A stretch of DNA of 64,000 bases from Natrinema altunense (lineage in GTDB: Archaea > Halobacteriota > Halobacteria > Halobacteriales > Natrialbaceae), in NCBI RefSeq assembly GCF_000731985.1, contig NZ_JNCS01000009.1:80494-144493 (forward strand), in the 5' to 3' direction. A program made the translations under genes and the position numbers. This document shows positions 52,340-62,099 of the stretch, piece by piece. Below the pieces are notes generated by a model that was given only the letters and a program-made list of their open reading frames with translations, ran no database searches and was not told the DNA's origin. The stretch's first letter is position 1; each line of letters opens with the position of its first letter.

Positions 52340-52663
52340 ATGGGTCCTGTTAACATGCGACTCGTCGAGCAGGCCAGGTCGATCTTCGCTGAACTGGGCT
52401 ACACCGTCGAAGGCAACGGCCCCGAGTTCCGCGCCGAACGAGCATGGAAAGTCGTTCACGTAAACGCCGTCCTCGAGACGGGACAGCTCCCGTCGCCCGC
52501 GTCGGGGCAGTTTCACTGTTTCGTCGCCGAACCCGAGGACGCCGACGATCTCGAGGCGCGACTCGAGCGGACGAATCCGAACTACGAGTGGGCGATTATC
52601 GTCGTCGACGGGGAAGACTATCAGGTCGAACGAGCGCCGCCAGGACCGCGAGTAACAGCGTAA
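52340..52663 (+). CDS. Haloarchaeal hypothetical protein (DUF7116-like)
   Basis: 107 residues. VEQARSIFAELGYTVEGNGP, RAERAWKVVHVNAVLETGQL and GQFHCFVAEPEDADDLEARL form a small alpha-beta domain that I recall as DUF7116. Soluble, acidic. Two starts (52340 or 52355) are possible; the first is kept because family members have a short MGxV lead. Confidence 0.7.
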   Translation: MGPVNMRLVEQARSIFAELGYTVEGNGPEFRAERAWKVVHVNAVLETGQLPSPASGQFHCFVAEPEDADDLEARLERTNPNYEWAIIVVDGEDYQVERAPPGPRVTA

Positions 52664-52688
52664 AAACCGCCGACAGCGTCCGGCCACC

Positions 52689-53900
52689 TTATTCTTCGAG
52701 CGCGTTGCGCGTCGCAGTGACACCTGCGCCCGGATCGACGGCCGCGCCCATCGATTCCAAGACGTCGCCCAGCGCCGTCACGACGTAGATCACGTTCTCC
52801 GGGCGCGCGGAGTGACCCATACAGCCGATCCGGAATATCTCGCCGGCGAGATCGCCCAGCCCACCGGCGATCTCGAGGTCGTACTGCTCGAGCAGGGCGT
52901 TACAGACCGCGCCGTCGTCGATCCCGTCGGGAACGCGGACGGCGTTGAGACTCGGCAGCCAGTACTCGTCGGGGGCGTTCATCTCGAGCCCCATCGCCTC
53001 GACGCCGGCTTTCAGTGCGCCGGCCAGGCGTTCGTGGCGGGCCCAGCGCTGCTCGATGCCTTCCTCGGCGACCAGCCGCAGGGCCTCCCGGATCGCGTAG
53101 ACGTTCGTAATCGGCGCGGTGTGGTGGTAGGCTCGTTCGTCGCCCCAGTACCCCTCGAGCAGTGAGAGATCGAGGTACCACGAGCGAGGGTCCTCGTCGC
53201 GCGAGAGGACCTTCTCCATGGCCTCGTCCGAGAGAGTCAGCGGGCTCGCGCCCGGCGGACAGGAGAGACACTTCTGCGGGCCCGAGTACGCCACGTCGAT
53301 CTCCCACTCGTCGACTCGCAACTCGACCCCGCCCAGCGAGGTGACGCTGTCGGCGATCACGAGGGCGTCGTGGTCGTGGGCCGCGGCGGTCAGTTCCGTC
53401 ACGTCGGGCTGGAGGACACCCGTACTCGTCTCGGCGTGGACGAACCCGAAGACGTCGGGGTCGTGTTCGGCCAGCGCGTCCGCGACGTCGTCGGACTCGA
53501 GCGGCTCGCCCCACGGCGCGTCGACTGCGACGACCTCGCCACCCGCTCGCCGAGCCATCGATGCCATCCGGCCGCTGAAGTAGCCGTTCGTCGGCACGAG
53601 CATGGTGTCGCCGGGCTCGACGACGTTGCCGATCGCGGCCTCCATCGCCGCGGAGCCGGTCCCCGAGACCGGAATGGTCCACTGATTGTCCGTCCGGAAC
53701 GTGTACCGGAGTAGTTCCTGAACCTCGTCCATGATCTCGACGAAAGAGGGGTCGAGGTGGCCGACCAGCGGCGTACTCATCGCCCGAAGGACGCGCGGGT
53801 GCACGTCGCTCGGTCCGGGTCCCATCAGGGTCCGATCCGGTGGTGTGAGTTCGCCGACGGATGGCGCGCGAGCCGCCTCGTTCGCCGCGTCCTGAGACAT
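52689..53900 (-). CDS. Alanine-glyoxylate/serine-pyruvate aminotransferase family
   Basis: 403 residues, class V PLP-dependent enzyme. Key features: [20 protein letters not shown] at the N-terminus, [16 protein letters not shown] at the phosphate-binding loop, [14 protein letters not shown] and the PLP Lys210 in [14 protein letters not shown]. The family transfers amino groups between alanine or serine and glyoxylate or pyruvate; the exact pair is not fixed by sequence. ATG at 53900 preferred to 53927. Confidence 0.85.
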   Translation of the reverse strand: MSQDAANEAARAPSVGELTPPDRTLMGPGPSDVHPRVLRAMSTPLVGHLDPSFVEIMDEVQELLRYTFRTDNQWTIPVSGTGSAAMEAAIGNVVEPGDTMLVPTNGYFSGRMASMARRAGGEVVAVDAPWGEPLESDDVADALAEHDPDVFGFVHAETSTGVLQPDVTELTAAAHDHDALVIADSVTSLGGVELRVDEWEIDVAYSGPQKCLSCPPGASPLTLSDEAMEKVLSRDEDPRSWYLDLSLLEGYWGDERAYHHTAPITNVYAIREALRLVAEEGIEQRWARHERLAGALKAGVEAMGLEMNAPDEYWLPSLNAVRVPDGIDDGAVCNALLEQYDLEIAGGLGDLAGEIFRIGCMGHSARPENVIYVVTALGDVLESMGAAVDPGAGVTATRNALEE

Positions 53901-54097
53901 GGGCGTGTGCTCGCCGGCCACTCGCAAAGGCCTACCGGCACCGGCGAATTACAGGCCACGATCGGCCGACCGGACCACCATGCGCTCGGTATCGCCCGTC
54001 AGCGACAGTCCTTCCCCACGAGTCGTTTCGTGGCTCCTGCTACCAGTTATCGTTGCTGCGAGCCGCTTAAGGCTTCACGACACATAACGGAACTATC

Positions 54098-55087
54098 GTG
54101 TTTATCGGTCACGGACTCCTCGCGTTTGCCGTCGCCGCGTGCGTCGCCGACTGGCGGGGCTGGGAGCCTCGACGAGCCCTCCTCGTCGGTGCCGTCGCCG
54201 GCGCGTTCGCGACGATTCCGGACATCGATGTCGTCTACGCGCTCGTCGGCCTCCTCGAGTGGCAGGTGTCCGACGGTGCCCTCGGGGCGTCGACGGCCTT
54301 CTGGGACGCGAGCCGCGACGTCCACCGGTCCGTGACCCACTCGCTGGTGGTCGGTGCGATCGCCGCACCGGCGTTCGGACTACTCGCCGCCCGCAGCAGT
54401 TCCGCTCGCGCTCGCATCGCCCGGGGCGCTGCGATCGCCCTTCTCGTGGGACTCGTCGTCATCGCCGTCCTCCGAGACGGGCCGATCGCGGCGCTCGTCA
54501 TGTGCCTGTTCGCAGCGAGTGGTCTCCTCGTCGCCCGCGGCGTCGCTCGAGCGTCGACGCTCTCGCCGGCGACGGTCGTCCTCGCTGCCCTCTGGGGGCT
54601 CTGGTCACACCCGTGGGGCGACCTCCTCACCGGCTCGCCGCCCGACTGGCTGTTCCCGTTCGGAGCACCCGTTCTCGAGTCGCGTCTCGTCCTCCACTCG
54701 GACCCGACGCTCAATCTGCTCGGCGCGTTCGGGATCGAACTCGCGACGATCTGGCTCGCGCTCGCGGTCGGCTGCCGACTTACCGACCGTTCGCTCCTCG
54801 CAGCCGTCGATCGGCGGGCGGGGGTCGGCGTCGCCTACGGCGTGGCCGCGCTCGCGGTAACGCCGCCGACCCTCGACGTGTCCTATCACTTCGTCTTCTC
54901 GATACTCGGGGTCGGCCTCCTCTGTGGCGTCGTTCGGGAACCCACCTCGCTGACGCTGCCCCGCTCGCGCGCTCGCCGGCTCCCGTCGTCCGACGGACTG
55001 CTCGAGATCGCACTCACCGCGCTGACCGCCGTGACCGTCGCCCTCGGCGCGTACGTCGTCGTCTATGTGGTTGCGGTGCCGTCGTAA
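54098..55087 (+). CDS. Membrane-bound metal-dependent hydrolase (YdjM/LexA-binding-like family)
   Basis: 329 residues from a GTG start. FIGHGLLAFAVAACVADWRG, then FATIPDIDVVYALVGLLEWQ, and DVHRSVTHSLVVGAIAA contain the His/Asp set (H5, D-x-D, H-R-x2-T-H) typical of this membrane metal-dependent hydrolase family, with about eight helices. Substrate unknown. A smaller relative lies at 61447-62076. Confidence 0.75.
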   Translation: MFIGHGLLAFAVAACVADWRGWEPRRALLVGAVAGAFATIPDIDVVYALVGLLEWQVSDGALGASTAFWDASRDVHRSVTHSLVVGAIAAPAFGLLAARSSSARARIARGAAIALLVGLVVIAVLRDGPIAALVMCLFAASGLLVARGVARASTLSPATVVLAALWGLWSHPWGDLLTGSPPDWLFPFGAPVLESRLVLHSDPTLNLLGAFGIELATIWLALAVGCRLTDRSLLAAVDRRAGVGVAYGVAALAVTPPTLDVSYHFVFSILGVGLLCGVVREPTSLTLPRSRARRLPSSDGLLEIALTALTAVTVALGAYVVVYVVAVPS

Positions 55088-55147
55088 GGTGGTCTCGGCG
55101 GCCCGGGACTCCGTACGCTTTTGTGAGGGCAGTCAGTACGGGCTACT

Positions 55148-55765
55148 GTGTCTCGGACCCCCCTCGCGAACCTGATCGCTGACGACCGCTCCAACGCGGT
55201 GGTCGCGTGGCTGTTGGTCGTTGCGATCGCACTCATCGGCCTCGGTGAGTTCGTGACGGGTGGCGTCCTTTGGACGACGTTCGCGGTGATACTCGTCGTG
55301 TTGGCGTTGTTGCCGCCGCTTGCCGTTCGGTCCCCGGTCGCAATGCTCCCCTGGGAAGTGCTCTTGCTCGCGGCGCTGCCCGTGCTCGGGATGGTTCTCG
55401 AGGCGGACCGGCTGACGGGGAACTTCGCGTCGTACCTCTCGGTCGCGGCGATCGCACTCGTCATCGCCGTCGAACTGCAGGCGTTTACCACCGTGCGGAT
55501 GACACCGGGCTTCGCCGTCATCTTCGTCGCCGTGACGACGATGGCCGCTGCCGCCCTGTGGGCGCTCTTTCGGTGGAGCGTTTCCGGACTGCTCGGCGTG
55601 CCGTTCCCGAGCGACCACGACGCCGTGATGTGGGAGTTCGTCTATTCCGCGGCCACCGGGCTCGGTGCCGGCATCGTTTTCGAACTGTATTTCAGGCGAC
55701 TCGGTCGCCTCGAGCAGTACGGGACCGGCGAGGAAGCGTCCCCGGGGGAGGGCACCGATGCGTAA
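55148..55765 (+). CDS. Membrane protein of unknown function
   Basis: 205 residues from a GTG start, with five to six hydrophobic helices (about 18-60, 66-85, 92-112, 120-140, 163-180) and a short acidic tail. It overlaps the next membrane-protein gene by 8 bases, so the two products probably work together. No family recognised. Confidence 0.7.
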   Translation: MSRTPLANLIADDRSNAVVAWLLVVAIALIGLGEFVTGGVLWTTFAVILVVLALLPPLAVRSPVAMLPWEVLLLAALPVLGMVLEADRLTGNFASYLSVAAIALVIAVELQAFTTVRMTPGFAVIFVAVTTMAAAALWALFRWSVSGLLGVPFPSDHDAVMWEFVYSAATGLGAGIVFELYFRRLGRLEQYGTGEEASPGEGTDA

Positions 55766-56417
55766 CATCTCCGGGTTGTTGCCGTCCCAGGAGCAACAGC
55801 GGCGACTGACCTATTTCATGGAGATCGGGTTGATCGGCATGCTGTTCGTCGGGATCGAACGCGGCAACGGCGGCATCGTCCTGAACACGGCCGTCGCACT
55901 CGCCGTCACCCAACTCCCGCCGCTCCTCGAGCGCGACTACGAGATCCCGATGGACCCGCGACTCACGCTCTGGATCACCACTGCGGTCTTCCTCCACGCT
56001 TTCGGGACCGTCGGACTCCCGGGTGCTACCAAAACGCTCTACAGTCAAGTCTGGTGGTGGGACCACATGACCCACGCGCTCTCGGCGTCGCTCGTCGCCG
56101 GCGCGGGATACGCGACCGTCCGTGCGCTCCACGAGCACGCCGACGGCATCCACTTCCCACAGCGGTTCGTCGCGGTGTTCATCCTGCTTTTCGTCCTCGC
56201 GTTCGGCGTCCTCTGGGAAATCCTCGAGTTCGCCATCGCGCTGTCGGCGCAAGCACTGGGGATCAGAGCCGTGCTCACACAGTACGGTCTCGCCGATACG
56301 ATGCTCGACTTCGTGTTCAACTCGATCGGCGGTCTGATCGTCGCCCTGTGGGGCGGTGCCTACCTCGCGGACGTCACCGGCGCGATCCGCGATCGACTCG
56401 ACGCGCGGGACGACTGA
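55758..56417 (+). CDS. Membrane protein, partner of the preceding gene
   Basis: 219 residues, about six membrane helices. TLWITTAVFLHAFGTVGLPG, VWWWDHMTHALSASLVAGAG and FNSIGGLIVALWGGAYLADV are notable: a WDHMTHALSA motif and Glu-rich FGVLWEILEFAIALS resemble the DUF2238/YjdF-type membrane family. Overlaps the upstream gene by 8 bases. Function unknown. Confidence 0.7.
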   Translation: MRNISGLLPSQEQQRRLTYFMEIGLIGMLFVGIERGNGGIVLNTAVALAVTQLPPLLERDYEIPMDPRLTLWITTAVFLHAFGTVGLPGATKTLYSQVWWWDHMTHALSASLVAGAGYATVRALHEHADGIHFPQRFVAVFILLFVLAFGVLWEILEFAIALSAQALGIRAVLTQYGLADTMLDFVFNSIGGLIVALWGGAYLADVTGAIRDRLDARDD

Positions 56418-56504
56418 ATCGGACAGTATCGACGCCGACGATGTCGGGTCACACCTGAACGGACGCCGTGTTTTACGTTACTACGCAGCGTACCCGCACA
56501 GGCC

Positions 56505-56705
56505 ATGGTCTTCAAGAAGATAACGCTCATCGGCACCAGTCCGGAAAGTTTCGACGCCGCGGCCGACGACGCCATCGACCGCGCGGAAGCGACCCTGCAG
56601 AACGTGCAGTGGATCGAGGTCGACGAACTCGGCGTCGAAGTCGCCAGCGCGGACGATCGGGAGTACCAGGCCGAAGTCACCGTCGCGTTCGAACTCGAGG
56701 AGTAG
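56505..56705 (+). CDS. Dodecin
   Basis: 66 residues, full length: [40 protein letters not shown] and [20 protein letters not shown]. Dodecins form 12-mers that store riboflavin or FAD; the Trp in VQWIEV stacks on flavin. Well studied in Halobacterium. Confidence 0.95.
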   Translation: MVFKKITLIGTSPESFDAAADDAIDRAEATLQNVQWIEVDELGVEVASADDREYQAEVTVAFELEE

Positions 56706-56849
56706 TCGACCGATGCGGCGGCTTTCGCCGGCCGCTCTCGAGCGCTCCTTTTCGTCGAGCCGATCGATCGTTCCTGTCCGTCAGCCGTCGGTCGCGACCC
56801 AGGCCGGCAGAAAGCAGGGCGGTACGGAATCGGCTGTGAACGGCTTCGG

Positions 56850-57224
56850 TTACGTTCGGAACGATTCGCCGCAGCCGCATTCGCTGACGACGTTTGGATT
56901 GTCCACGTGGAACCCTTCGGCCTGCAACCCGTCCTCGTAGTCGAGGACGCTCCCCTCGATGTACTTCAGACTCGCCGGATCGACGAACACGCGCAGGTCG
57001 TGGTGCTCGTAGATCGTGTCGTCCTCGTCCGGCGCGTCGTCGAACCGCATGCCGTAGGAGAGACCGGCACAGCCACCCTGTTGGACGAATAGCCGAAGGC
57101 CGGCTTCCGTCACGTCGAGGTCCTCGCCCTCGAGGAGGGACAGCGCCTGTTCGGCCGCGTCTTCGGTCACTTCGATCGTCGGGCGCGTGTCCGCCTCCCC
57201 GCCGTCCATACTGTCCGTGCTCAT
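56850..57224 (-). CDS. HesB/IscA family iron-sulfur assembly protein
   Basis: 124 residues. IEVTEDAAEQALSLLEGEDL, LRLFVQQGGCAGLSYGMRFD and the C-terminal CGCGESF supply the three conserved Cys of A-type carriers. It carries Fe or Fe-S clusters to targets. ATG at 57224 (MSTDSMDGGEAD) is used; a start 26 codons upstream is atypical. Confidence 0.9.
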   Translation of the reverse strand: MSTDSMDGGEADTRPTIEVTEDAAEQALSLLEGEDLDVTEAGLRLFVQQGGCAGLSYGMRFDDAPDEDDTIYEHHDLRVFVDPASLKYIEGSVLDYEDGLQAEGFHVDNPNVVSECGCGESFRT

Positions 57225-57329
57225 ACCACTCCATTCCGGCGCAACGATGTTAACTGTGACGCCGTTCTCGGACTCCTGAACTAGCCGAATCCGGTTACGC
57301 ACGGCCTCGATCGACCGATCGCGACTCGG

Positions 57330-57539
57330 CTACCAGTTCGCACGCCGGAGCGATCGATAGCACGTCCCGAACTGTCGCTCGTCGTTGCGCGAGAGTTCGA
57401 TGTCGTGTTCCGCCAGCAACTCGAGCATCCGCTCCGGGTCGCAATCGTACCACATCGAGAGGAGCCGCACGTTCCGCTGTGCGTAGTCGTAGTTGCGCTC
57501 GAGGACGCGCCCGTCCATCGGATCGACACGCGGTTCCAT
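57330..57539 (-). CDS. Short acidic hypothetical protein
   Basis: 69 residues: MEPRVDPMDGRVLERNYDYA, QRNVRLLSMWYDCDPERMLE and LLAEHDIELSRNDERQFGTC. Mostly helical and soluble, with halophile-type composition. No family recognised with certainty. Confidence 0.6.
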   Translation of the reverse strand: MEPRVDPMDGRVLERNYDYAQRNVRLLSMWYDCDPERMLELLAEHDIELSRNDERQFGTCYRSLRRANW

Positions 57540-57623
57540 CTCGGTCCCTACTCCGGCCTCCAGCTACGTAAAACCGGTCCGCAATTCCGTCTGCTGAAAC
57601 CGTCCTCCTCCCGTTTCCAATGG

Positions 57624-58922
57624 CTATTCGTCGTCGTCCGTCCCGTCCTCGAGTCGACTCCGGACGCTCTCGGCGTGGGCCTCGAGTCCTTCGGCCGTCG
57701 CGAGCGTGGTGATCGTCTCGCCCATGTCGGCGAGGCCCGTCTCGGAGAGTCGCTGGACCGTCGTCGACCGCAGGAACGTCTCGACCGCGAGCCCGCCGGT
57801 CACGCGCGCGCCGCCGTTGGTCGGCAGGACGTGGTTGGTACCGCTGGCGTAGTCACCCGCCGCGACGGGGGTGTTCGGACCGAGAAAGACGCTACCGGCG
57901 CTGTCGATGCGCTCGAGGAGCGATTCGTCGTCCTCGGCGATGATCGAGAGGTGCTCGGGCGCGTACTCCTCGGCGAAGAGGATCGCTTCGCTCATCGATC
58001 GCGCACGGAGGACACCGCTCGCATCGTTTTCGAGCGCCTCTCGAATCACGGTCTCTCGTTCGCGCGCGTCGGCCTGCTCGTCGACGGCTGCGGCCACCGC
58101 GTCGGCGGTCTCGGCGTCGTCGGTGACGGCCACGACCGAGGCGTTGGGATCGTGCTCGGCCTGTGCGACGAGTTCCGCGGCGACGAGTTCCGGGTCCGCG
58201 CTCCCGTCGGCCACGACGACCACTTCGCTCGGTCCGGCGAGGAAGTCGATCTCGACGTCACCCCGTACCTCGGCCTTGGCCGCGGTCACCCACTTGTTTC
58301 CGGGCCCGACGACCTTCTGGACGCGGGTGATCGTTTCCGTCCCGTAGGCCATTCCTGCGATCGCCTGCGCGCCGCCGACGCAGTAGACCGCGTCCGCGCC
58401 CGCCGCGTGGATCGCCGCCAACGTCACCGGGTTCAGTTCGTCCGCCGGCGGCGTAACCACGGACACGTGATCGACGCCGGCGACGACCGCCGGCACGATA
58501 CCCATGATCGCACTCGAGGGGTAGGCCGCCGAGCCGCCGGGGACGTAGACGCCGACGCGCTCTATCGGTCGAAAGCGCCGGCCCAGCGTGCGCCCCTCGC
58601 TGAACTCCCGCCGCCAATCCTCGGGACGTTGTGCCTCGTGGAACTCGCGGACGTTCGCCGCGGCCCGCTCGATCGCGTCCCGCATCCCGTCGTCGATCTC
58701 GTCGTACGCGCGCTCGCAGTCGTCGGTGATCTCGAGGTTGCCGACCTCGACGTCGTCGAACTCGCTGGTGTACTCACGGACGGCGACGTCTCCCTCCGTG
58801 CGAACGCGTTCGACGATCTCCCGAACGTCTCCCCTGACCGACTCGATACCAGCGTCGCGATCGAAGAATGCCGCACGGTCGTCCGGCCCGAGATCGGCGA
58901 CCGTCTGCACGTCGATTGTCAT
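57624..58922 (-). CDS. hisD: Histidinol dehydrogenase
   Basis: 432 residues, full length. GVYVPGGSAAYPSSAIMGIV, the GAQAIAGMAYGTETI region, EVVVVADGSADPELVAAELV and VAAGDYASGTNHVLPTNGGA match HisD, a zinc enzyme carrying out the last two oxidations of histidine synthesis with NAD+. No other his genes are adjacent, the usual dispersed arrangement in haloarchaea. ATG at 58922 (MTIDVQTVADLG). Confidence 0.95.
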   Translation of the reverse strand: MTIDVQTVADLGPDDRAAFFDRDAGIESVRGDVREIVERVRTEGDVAVREYTSEFDDVEVGNLEITDDCERAYDEIDDGMRDAIERAAANVREFHEAQRPEDWRREFSEGRTLGRRFRPIERVGVYVPGGSAAYPSSAIMGIVPAVVAGVDHVSVVTPPADELNPVTLAAIHAAGADAVYCVGGAQAIAGMAYGTETITRVQKVVGPGNKWVTAAKAEVRGDVEIDFLAGPSEVVVVADGSADPELVAAELVAQAEHDPNASVVAVTDDAETADAVAAAVDEQADARERETVIREALENDASGVLRARSMSEAILFAEEYAPEHLSIIAEDDESLLERIDSAGSVFLGPNTPVAAGDYASGTNHVLPTNGGARVTGGLAVETFLRSTTVQRLSETGLADMGETITTLATAEGLEAHAESVRSRLEDGTDDDE

Positions 58923-58965
58923 ACCGCAGCGTTCGTGGAGCGGTCGAAAAACGGTTTCCTTCCGC

Positions 58966-59187
58966 TCACGTCTCGGCGTCCTCGACCGTCCAGATCCCGA
59001 CGGCGTCGAGCGTCGCCCTGACGAAGAGGTAGACGAGGAGTCCGAACCCGACGACGGCAAGCGGTGCCTGCAGCAATTCGGCGACCGCCGCACCGAGAAC
59101 GAGTCGACTGATACCGCGCACGAAGAAACTCACGATCACGAGCCCGAACGCGACGAGCGCGAGTTTGACGAATCCCGACCGGTCCAT
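58966..59187 (-). CDS. Small membrane protein
   Basis: 73 residues, two hydrophobic helices: FVKLALVAFGLVIVSFFVRG and APLAVVGFGLLVYLFVRATL. Ends with a short acidic tail. ATG at 59187 (MDRSGFVK). Sits between hisD and the ABC-2 genes on the same strand; no family recognised. Confidence 0.6.
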   Translation of the reverse strand: MDRSGFVKLALVAFGLVIVSFFVRGISRLVLGAAVAELLQAPLAVVGFGLLVYLFVRATLDAVGIWTVEDAET

Positions 59188-59251
59188 GTGCTCCCCTACG
59201 CACACGGTCGCTAAATGACATCGGTTCCGTTCCGTCCGACCGCCGGCCACC

Positions 59252-60094
59252 TCACCGCACGTCGGCGCTCGCCGCGCGGCCGATCGCGTAGACGGCCACC
59301 GACCCGAAGACCAAGGCGAGTCCCAACAGGACGGCCAGCGCAGGGACGAGCGTGTTCCACATCCCGTCGAACTGCGTGATCTCGATGACCGTCATGGTGT
59401 CCTCGCCGAGCATCACCGCACGGGCGGCATCCACGCCGTACGTAATCGGATTGAACGTCGCGACCGTCCGAATCCACCCCGGCAGCGCCGGCAGCGGGAG
59501 GAACGCACTCGAGACGAACAGCAAGGGCAACTGGAGCAGGTTCGCCCCGATGATCGTCGATTCTTCGTCACGGGTCAACACCGCGAGGACGTTCGAGAAC
59601 GCGGTAAACCAGACCGAGAACAGGACGCAAATACCGACGATCGCGACCGCGCCGACCACCCCGGTCGCGATCTCGGCACCGAGCAACACGCCCAGGACGA
59701 GCACGATCGTGACCTGAACGACGATGCGGACGATCTCGGCCAGCGTCTTGCCCAGGAAGACGGCGCTGCGGTTCATCGGACTCACCAGCGTCTTCTCGAA
59801 CATGCCGTTCTCGATGTCGTTGACCAGCCCGATTCCCGACGTCGCGGCCGCCACCAGCGCGACCTGAATCACGATCGCCGGCACGAGGTACGTCTCGTAA
59901 CTGATCCCCTCAAGCGCGCTCGTCGCGACGCCACCGAACACCTGCGTGAACAGGACGAGGAAGATGATCGGCTGGACGAGCGAGACGACCAGCACGAACG
60001 GGTTCCGGACCGACTTGATCGTCCAGCGGACGAACGTGACCCACACGTCGCTCGCGAAGCTCCCGCCGTGGCGGTCGACGTGCGGTGCGCTCAT
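59252..60094 (-). CDS. ABC-2 type exporter permease
   Basis: 280 residues, six membrane helices. The ABC-2 motif region SLVQPIIFLVLFTQVFGGVA and later LQLPLLFVSSAFLPLPALPG and GWIRTVATFNPITYGVDAAR match the DrrB/NodJ-type permeases. Overlaps the ATPase gene by 4 bases. Exported substrate unknown; family members move drugs or lipids. Confidence 0.9.
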   Translation of the reverse strand: MSAPHVDRHGGSFASDVWVTFVRWTIKSVRNPFVLVVSLVQPIIFLVLFTQVFGGVATSALEGISYETYLVPAIVIQVALVAAATSGIGLVNDIENGMFEKTLVSPMNRSAVFLGKTLAEIVRIVVQVTIVLVLGVLLGAEIATGVVGAVAIVGICVLFSVWFTAFSNVLAVLTRDEESTIIGANLLQLPLLFVSSAFLPLPALPGWIRTVATFNPITYGVDAARAVMLGEDTMTVIEITQFDGMWNTLVPALAVLLGLALVFGSVAVYAIGRAASADVR

Positions 60095-61179
60095 CGGTCC
60101 ACCCCACTTCCCGTCCGCTCGTCGGTCCCGCTCGTCGATCGGCCGCTCGAGTCACGGCCGCCGGCACCGACCGGCCCGGAGCGGACACCGTCCGTCGGCT
60201 CCCGTTCGGTTTCAGTTCCCGACGCGTTCCCGTCCGGTTCTCCGGTCACCGCGAGGAAGACGTCGTCGAGCGTCGGTGCCCGAACGTCGAACCCCACGAC
60301 GCCGATTCCGGCGTCGCGAAGGGCGACCAGCAAATCCGTTCCGCGCGCCCGCGCGTCACGCGCGGTCACCGTCACCCCGGACTCACTGGGCTCGATCACC
60401 GCACCGTCCGCGAACAGCCCCTCCTCGCGTGCGATCGAGACCGCCCGATCGCTCTCGTCGGCGTCCGCCAGTTCGACGGCGAGGATCTCGCCGCCGACCC
60501 GCCGTTTCAGTTCGTCCGGGGTCCCTTCCGCGACGACGGCTCCGTTCTGGATGACCGACAGCCGATCGCACAGCTGGTCGGCCTCCTCGAGATACTGCGT
60601 CGTCAGAAAGACGGTCGTTCCCTCGTCGTTGATCCGCCGGAAGTACGCCCAGAGGCGGTTTCGCGCCGCCGGGTCAAGCCCGGTCGTCGGCTCATCGAGG
60701 AAGACGAGCGGCGGTCGGTGGACGAGCGCCGTCGCCGCGTCGAGGCGCTTTTTCATCCCGCCGGAGAAGTCGTCGGCGACCTTGTCCGCGACGTCGGTTA
60801 GCTCGACGAGCTCGAGCAGTTCGGCGATTCGGTCGTCCCGTCGGGAGCGTGCCACACCGTAGGCATCACAGGCGAAGCGGAGGTTCTCGCGGGCCGTCAG
60901 CTCCGGATCGACGCTCGTCTCCTGGGCCATGTATCCGACCGTCGCCCGCACGCTCCGCGGGTCCGCGACGGCGTCGCACCCGTTTACCGTCACCGACCCG
61001 TCGGTCGGCCGCAACAGCGTCACCAGCGTTTTGATCATGGTCGTCTTGCCCGCGCCGTTGGGTCCGAGAAACCCGAAGAACTCCCCGCGCTCTACGAGGA
61101 GGTCGACGCCGCGAACTGCTCGCGTTCCGTCCGCGTACGTCACCGCCACGTCGCGGGCCTCGATAGCGTAGTCGGTCAC
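60091..61179 (-). CDS. ABC-2 exporter ATPase (DrrA type)
   Basis: 362 residues from a GTG start at 61179, read MTDYAIEARDVAVTYADGTR. Walker [10 protein letters not shown], signature DFSGGMKKRLDAATALVHRP and Walker B LVFLDEPTTGLDP are complete. A DrrA-type C-terminal region and a Ser/Gly/Arg-rich tail follow. Partner of the permease gene, overlapped by 4 bases. Confidence 0.9.
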   Translation of the reverse strand: MTDYAIEARDVAVTYADGTRAVRGVDLLVERGEFFGFLGPNGAGKTTMIKTLVTLLRPTDGSVTVNGCDAVADPRSVRATVGYMAQETSVDPELTARENLRFACDAYGVARSRRDDRIAELLELVELTDVADKVADDFSGGMKKRLDAATALVHRPPLVFLDEPTTGLDPAARNRLWAYFRRINDEGTTVFLTTQYLEEADQLCDRLSVIQNGAVVAEGTPDELKRRVGGEILAVELADADESDRAVSIAREEGLFADGAVIEPSESGVTVTARDARARGTDLLVALRDAGIGVVGFDVRAPTLDDVFLAVTGEPDGNASGTETEREPTDGVRSGPVGAGGRDSSGRSTSGTDERTGSGVDR

Positions 61180-61446
61180 GGTCGTGCTACGACGACCACG
61201 GGGAAATACGTGTGAGTCGAATTGTACGTCGTCGCTCGGTCCGTTGACTGCTCGACCGGCGGCCACGACGAGCCGACCGGAACCGCTCGACGGTCGCCAA
61301 TGTTACGCTGCCCGTACTCCACTGTGTCCTCGAGTCGGCCCTTCGCCGACGACATTTTCAGTTCGCTCTCGAGAACGACCTGCCGGCACACGTTCAGCGC
61401 CGACAAGCGCTGCATAACTATTCCGCGTCCACCGTACCACCGTCGT

Positions 61447-62076
61447 ATGTGGCCGTGGGAACACGCGATCGTCGCCTATCTCTCGTACTCGCTCCTCTGT
61501 CATCTCGTCGTCCGCGATTCCCCTGGCGGACTCGACGCCTTCGCCGTCGTCGTCGCGTCGGTTCTTCCGGACCTGATCGACAAGCCCCTCGCGTGGACGT
61601 ACGGCGTCTTCGACGTCGGCTACGGCCTCGGCCACTCGATCTTCTTCGCAGTGCCGGTGGCGATCGTCGCCGGCACGGTCGCACGGGCGGCCGATCGTCC
61701 GCTGGTCGGCCTCGCGTTCGGACTCGGCTACCTGTCACATCCCTTCGCCGATATCGTGGATTCGGTCTTCCGACAGGATACCTTTCTCATCGAGATCACC
61801 CTCTGGCCCATCGCACCGGCAGAGGGCCGGCCGCCCGGACCCGACGTCCTCGACGTGTTCGTCACGCTGGCCGGCCGCTACGCGAATACCGTCCTCGCCG
61901 GCGATCTCTCGACGTACCTCTGGATACAGGTCGGGCTCGCCGTGCTCACGGCGCTCGTCTGGCTTCTCGATGGCGCTCCCGTCCTCCGGGAGTGTCTCCG
62001 AGCGACCGGCCGAGCGATCGCGACGCTTCTCGGGCGGGACACCGCCTCGAGTCGGACCGATCCGGAGCAACGATAG
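61447..62076 (+). CDS. Membrane metal-dependent hydrolase (YdjM-like)
   Basis: 209 residues. MWPWEHAIVAYLSYSLLCHL, then VVASVLPDLIDKPLAWTYGV and GYGLGHSIFFAVPVAIV contain His, Asp-Leu-Ile-Asp and His residues in the pattern of this family, and FGLGYLSHPFADIVDSVF adds a further H/D set. About five helices. Relative of the protein at 54098-55087. Substrate unknown. Confidence 0.75.
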   Translation: MWPWEHAIVAYLSYSLLCHLVVRDSPGGLDAFAVVVASVLPDLIDKPLAWTYGVFDVGYGLGHSIFFAVPVAIVAGTVARAADRPLVGLAFGLGYLSHPFADIVDSVFRQDTFLIEITLWPIAPAEGRPPGPDVLDVFVTLAGRYANTVLAGDLSTYLWIQVGLAVLTALVWLLDGAPVLRECLRATGRAIATLLGRDTASSRTDPEQR

Positions 62077-62099
62077 GCCTGGCTCCGCTCCATCGATAC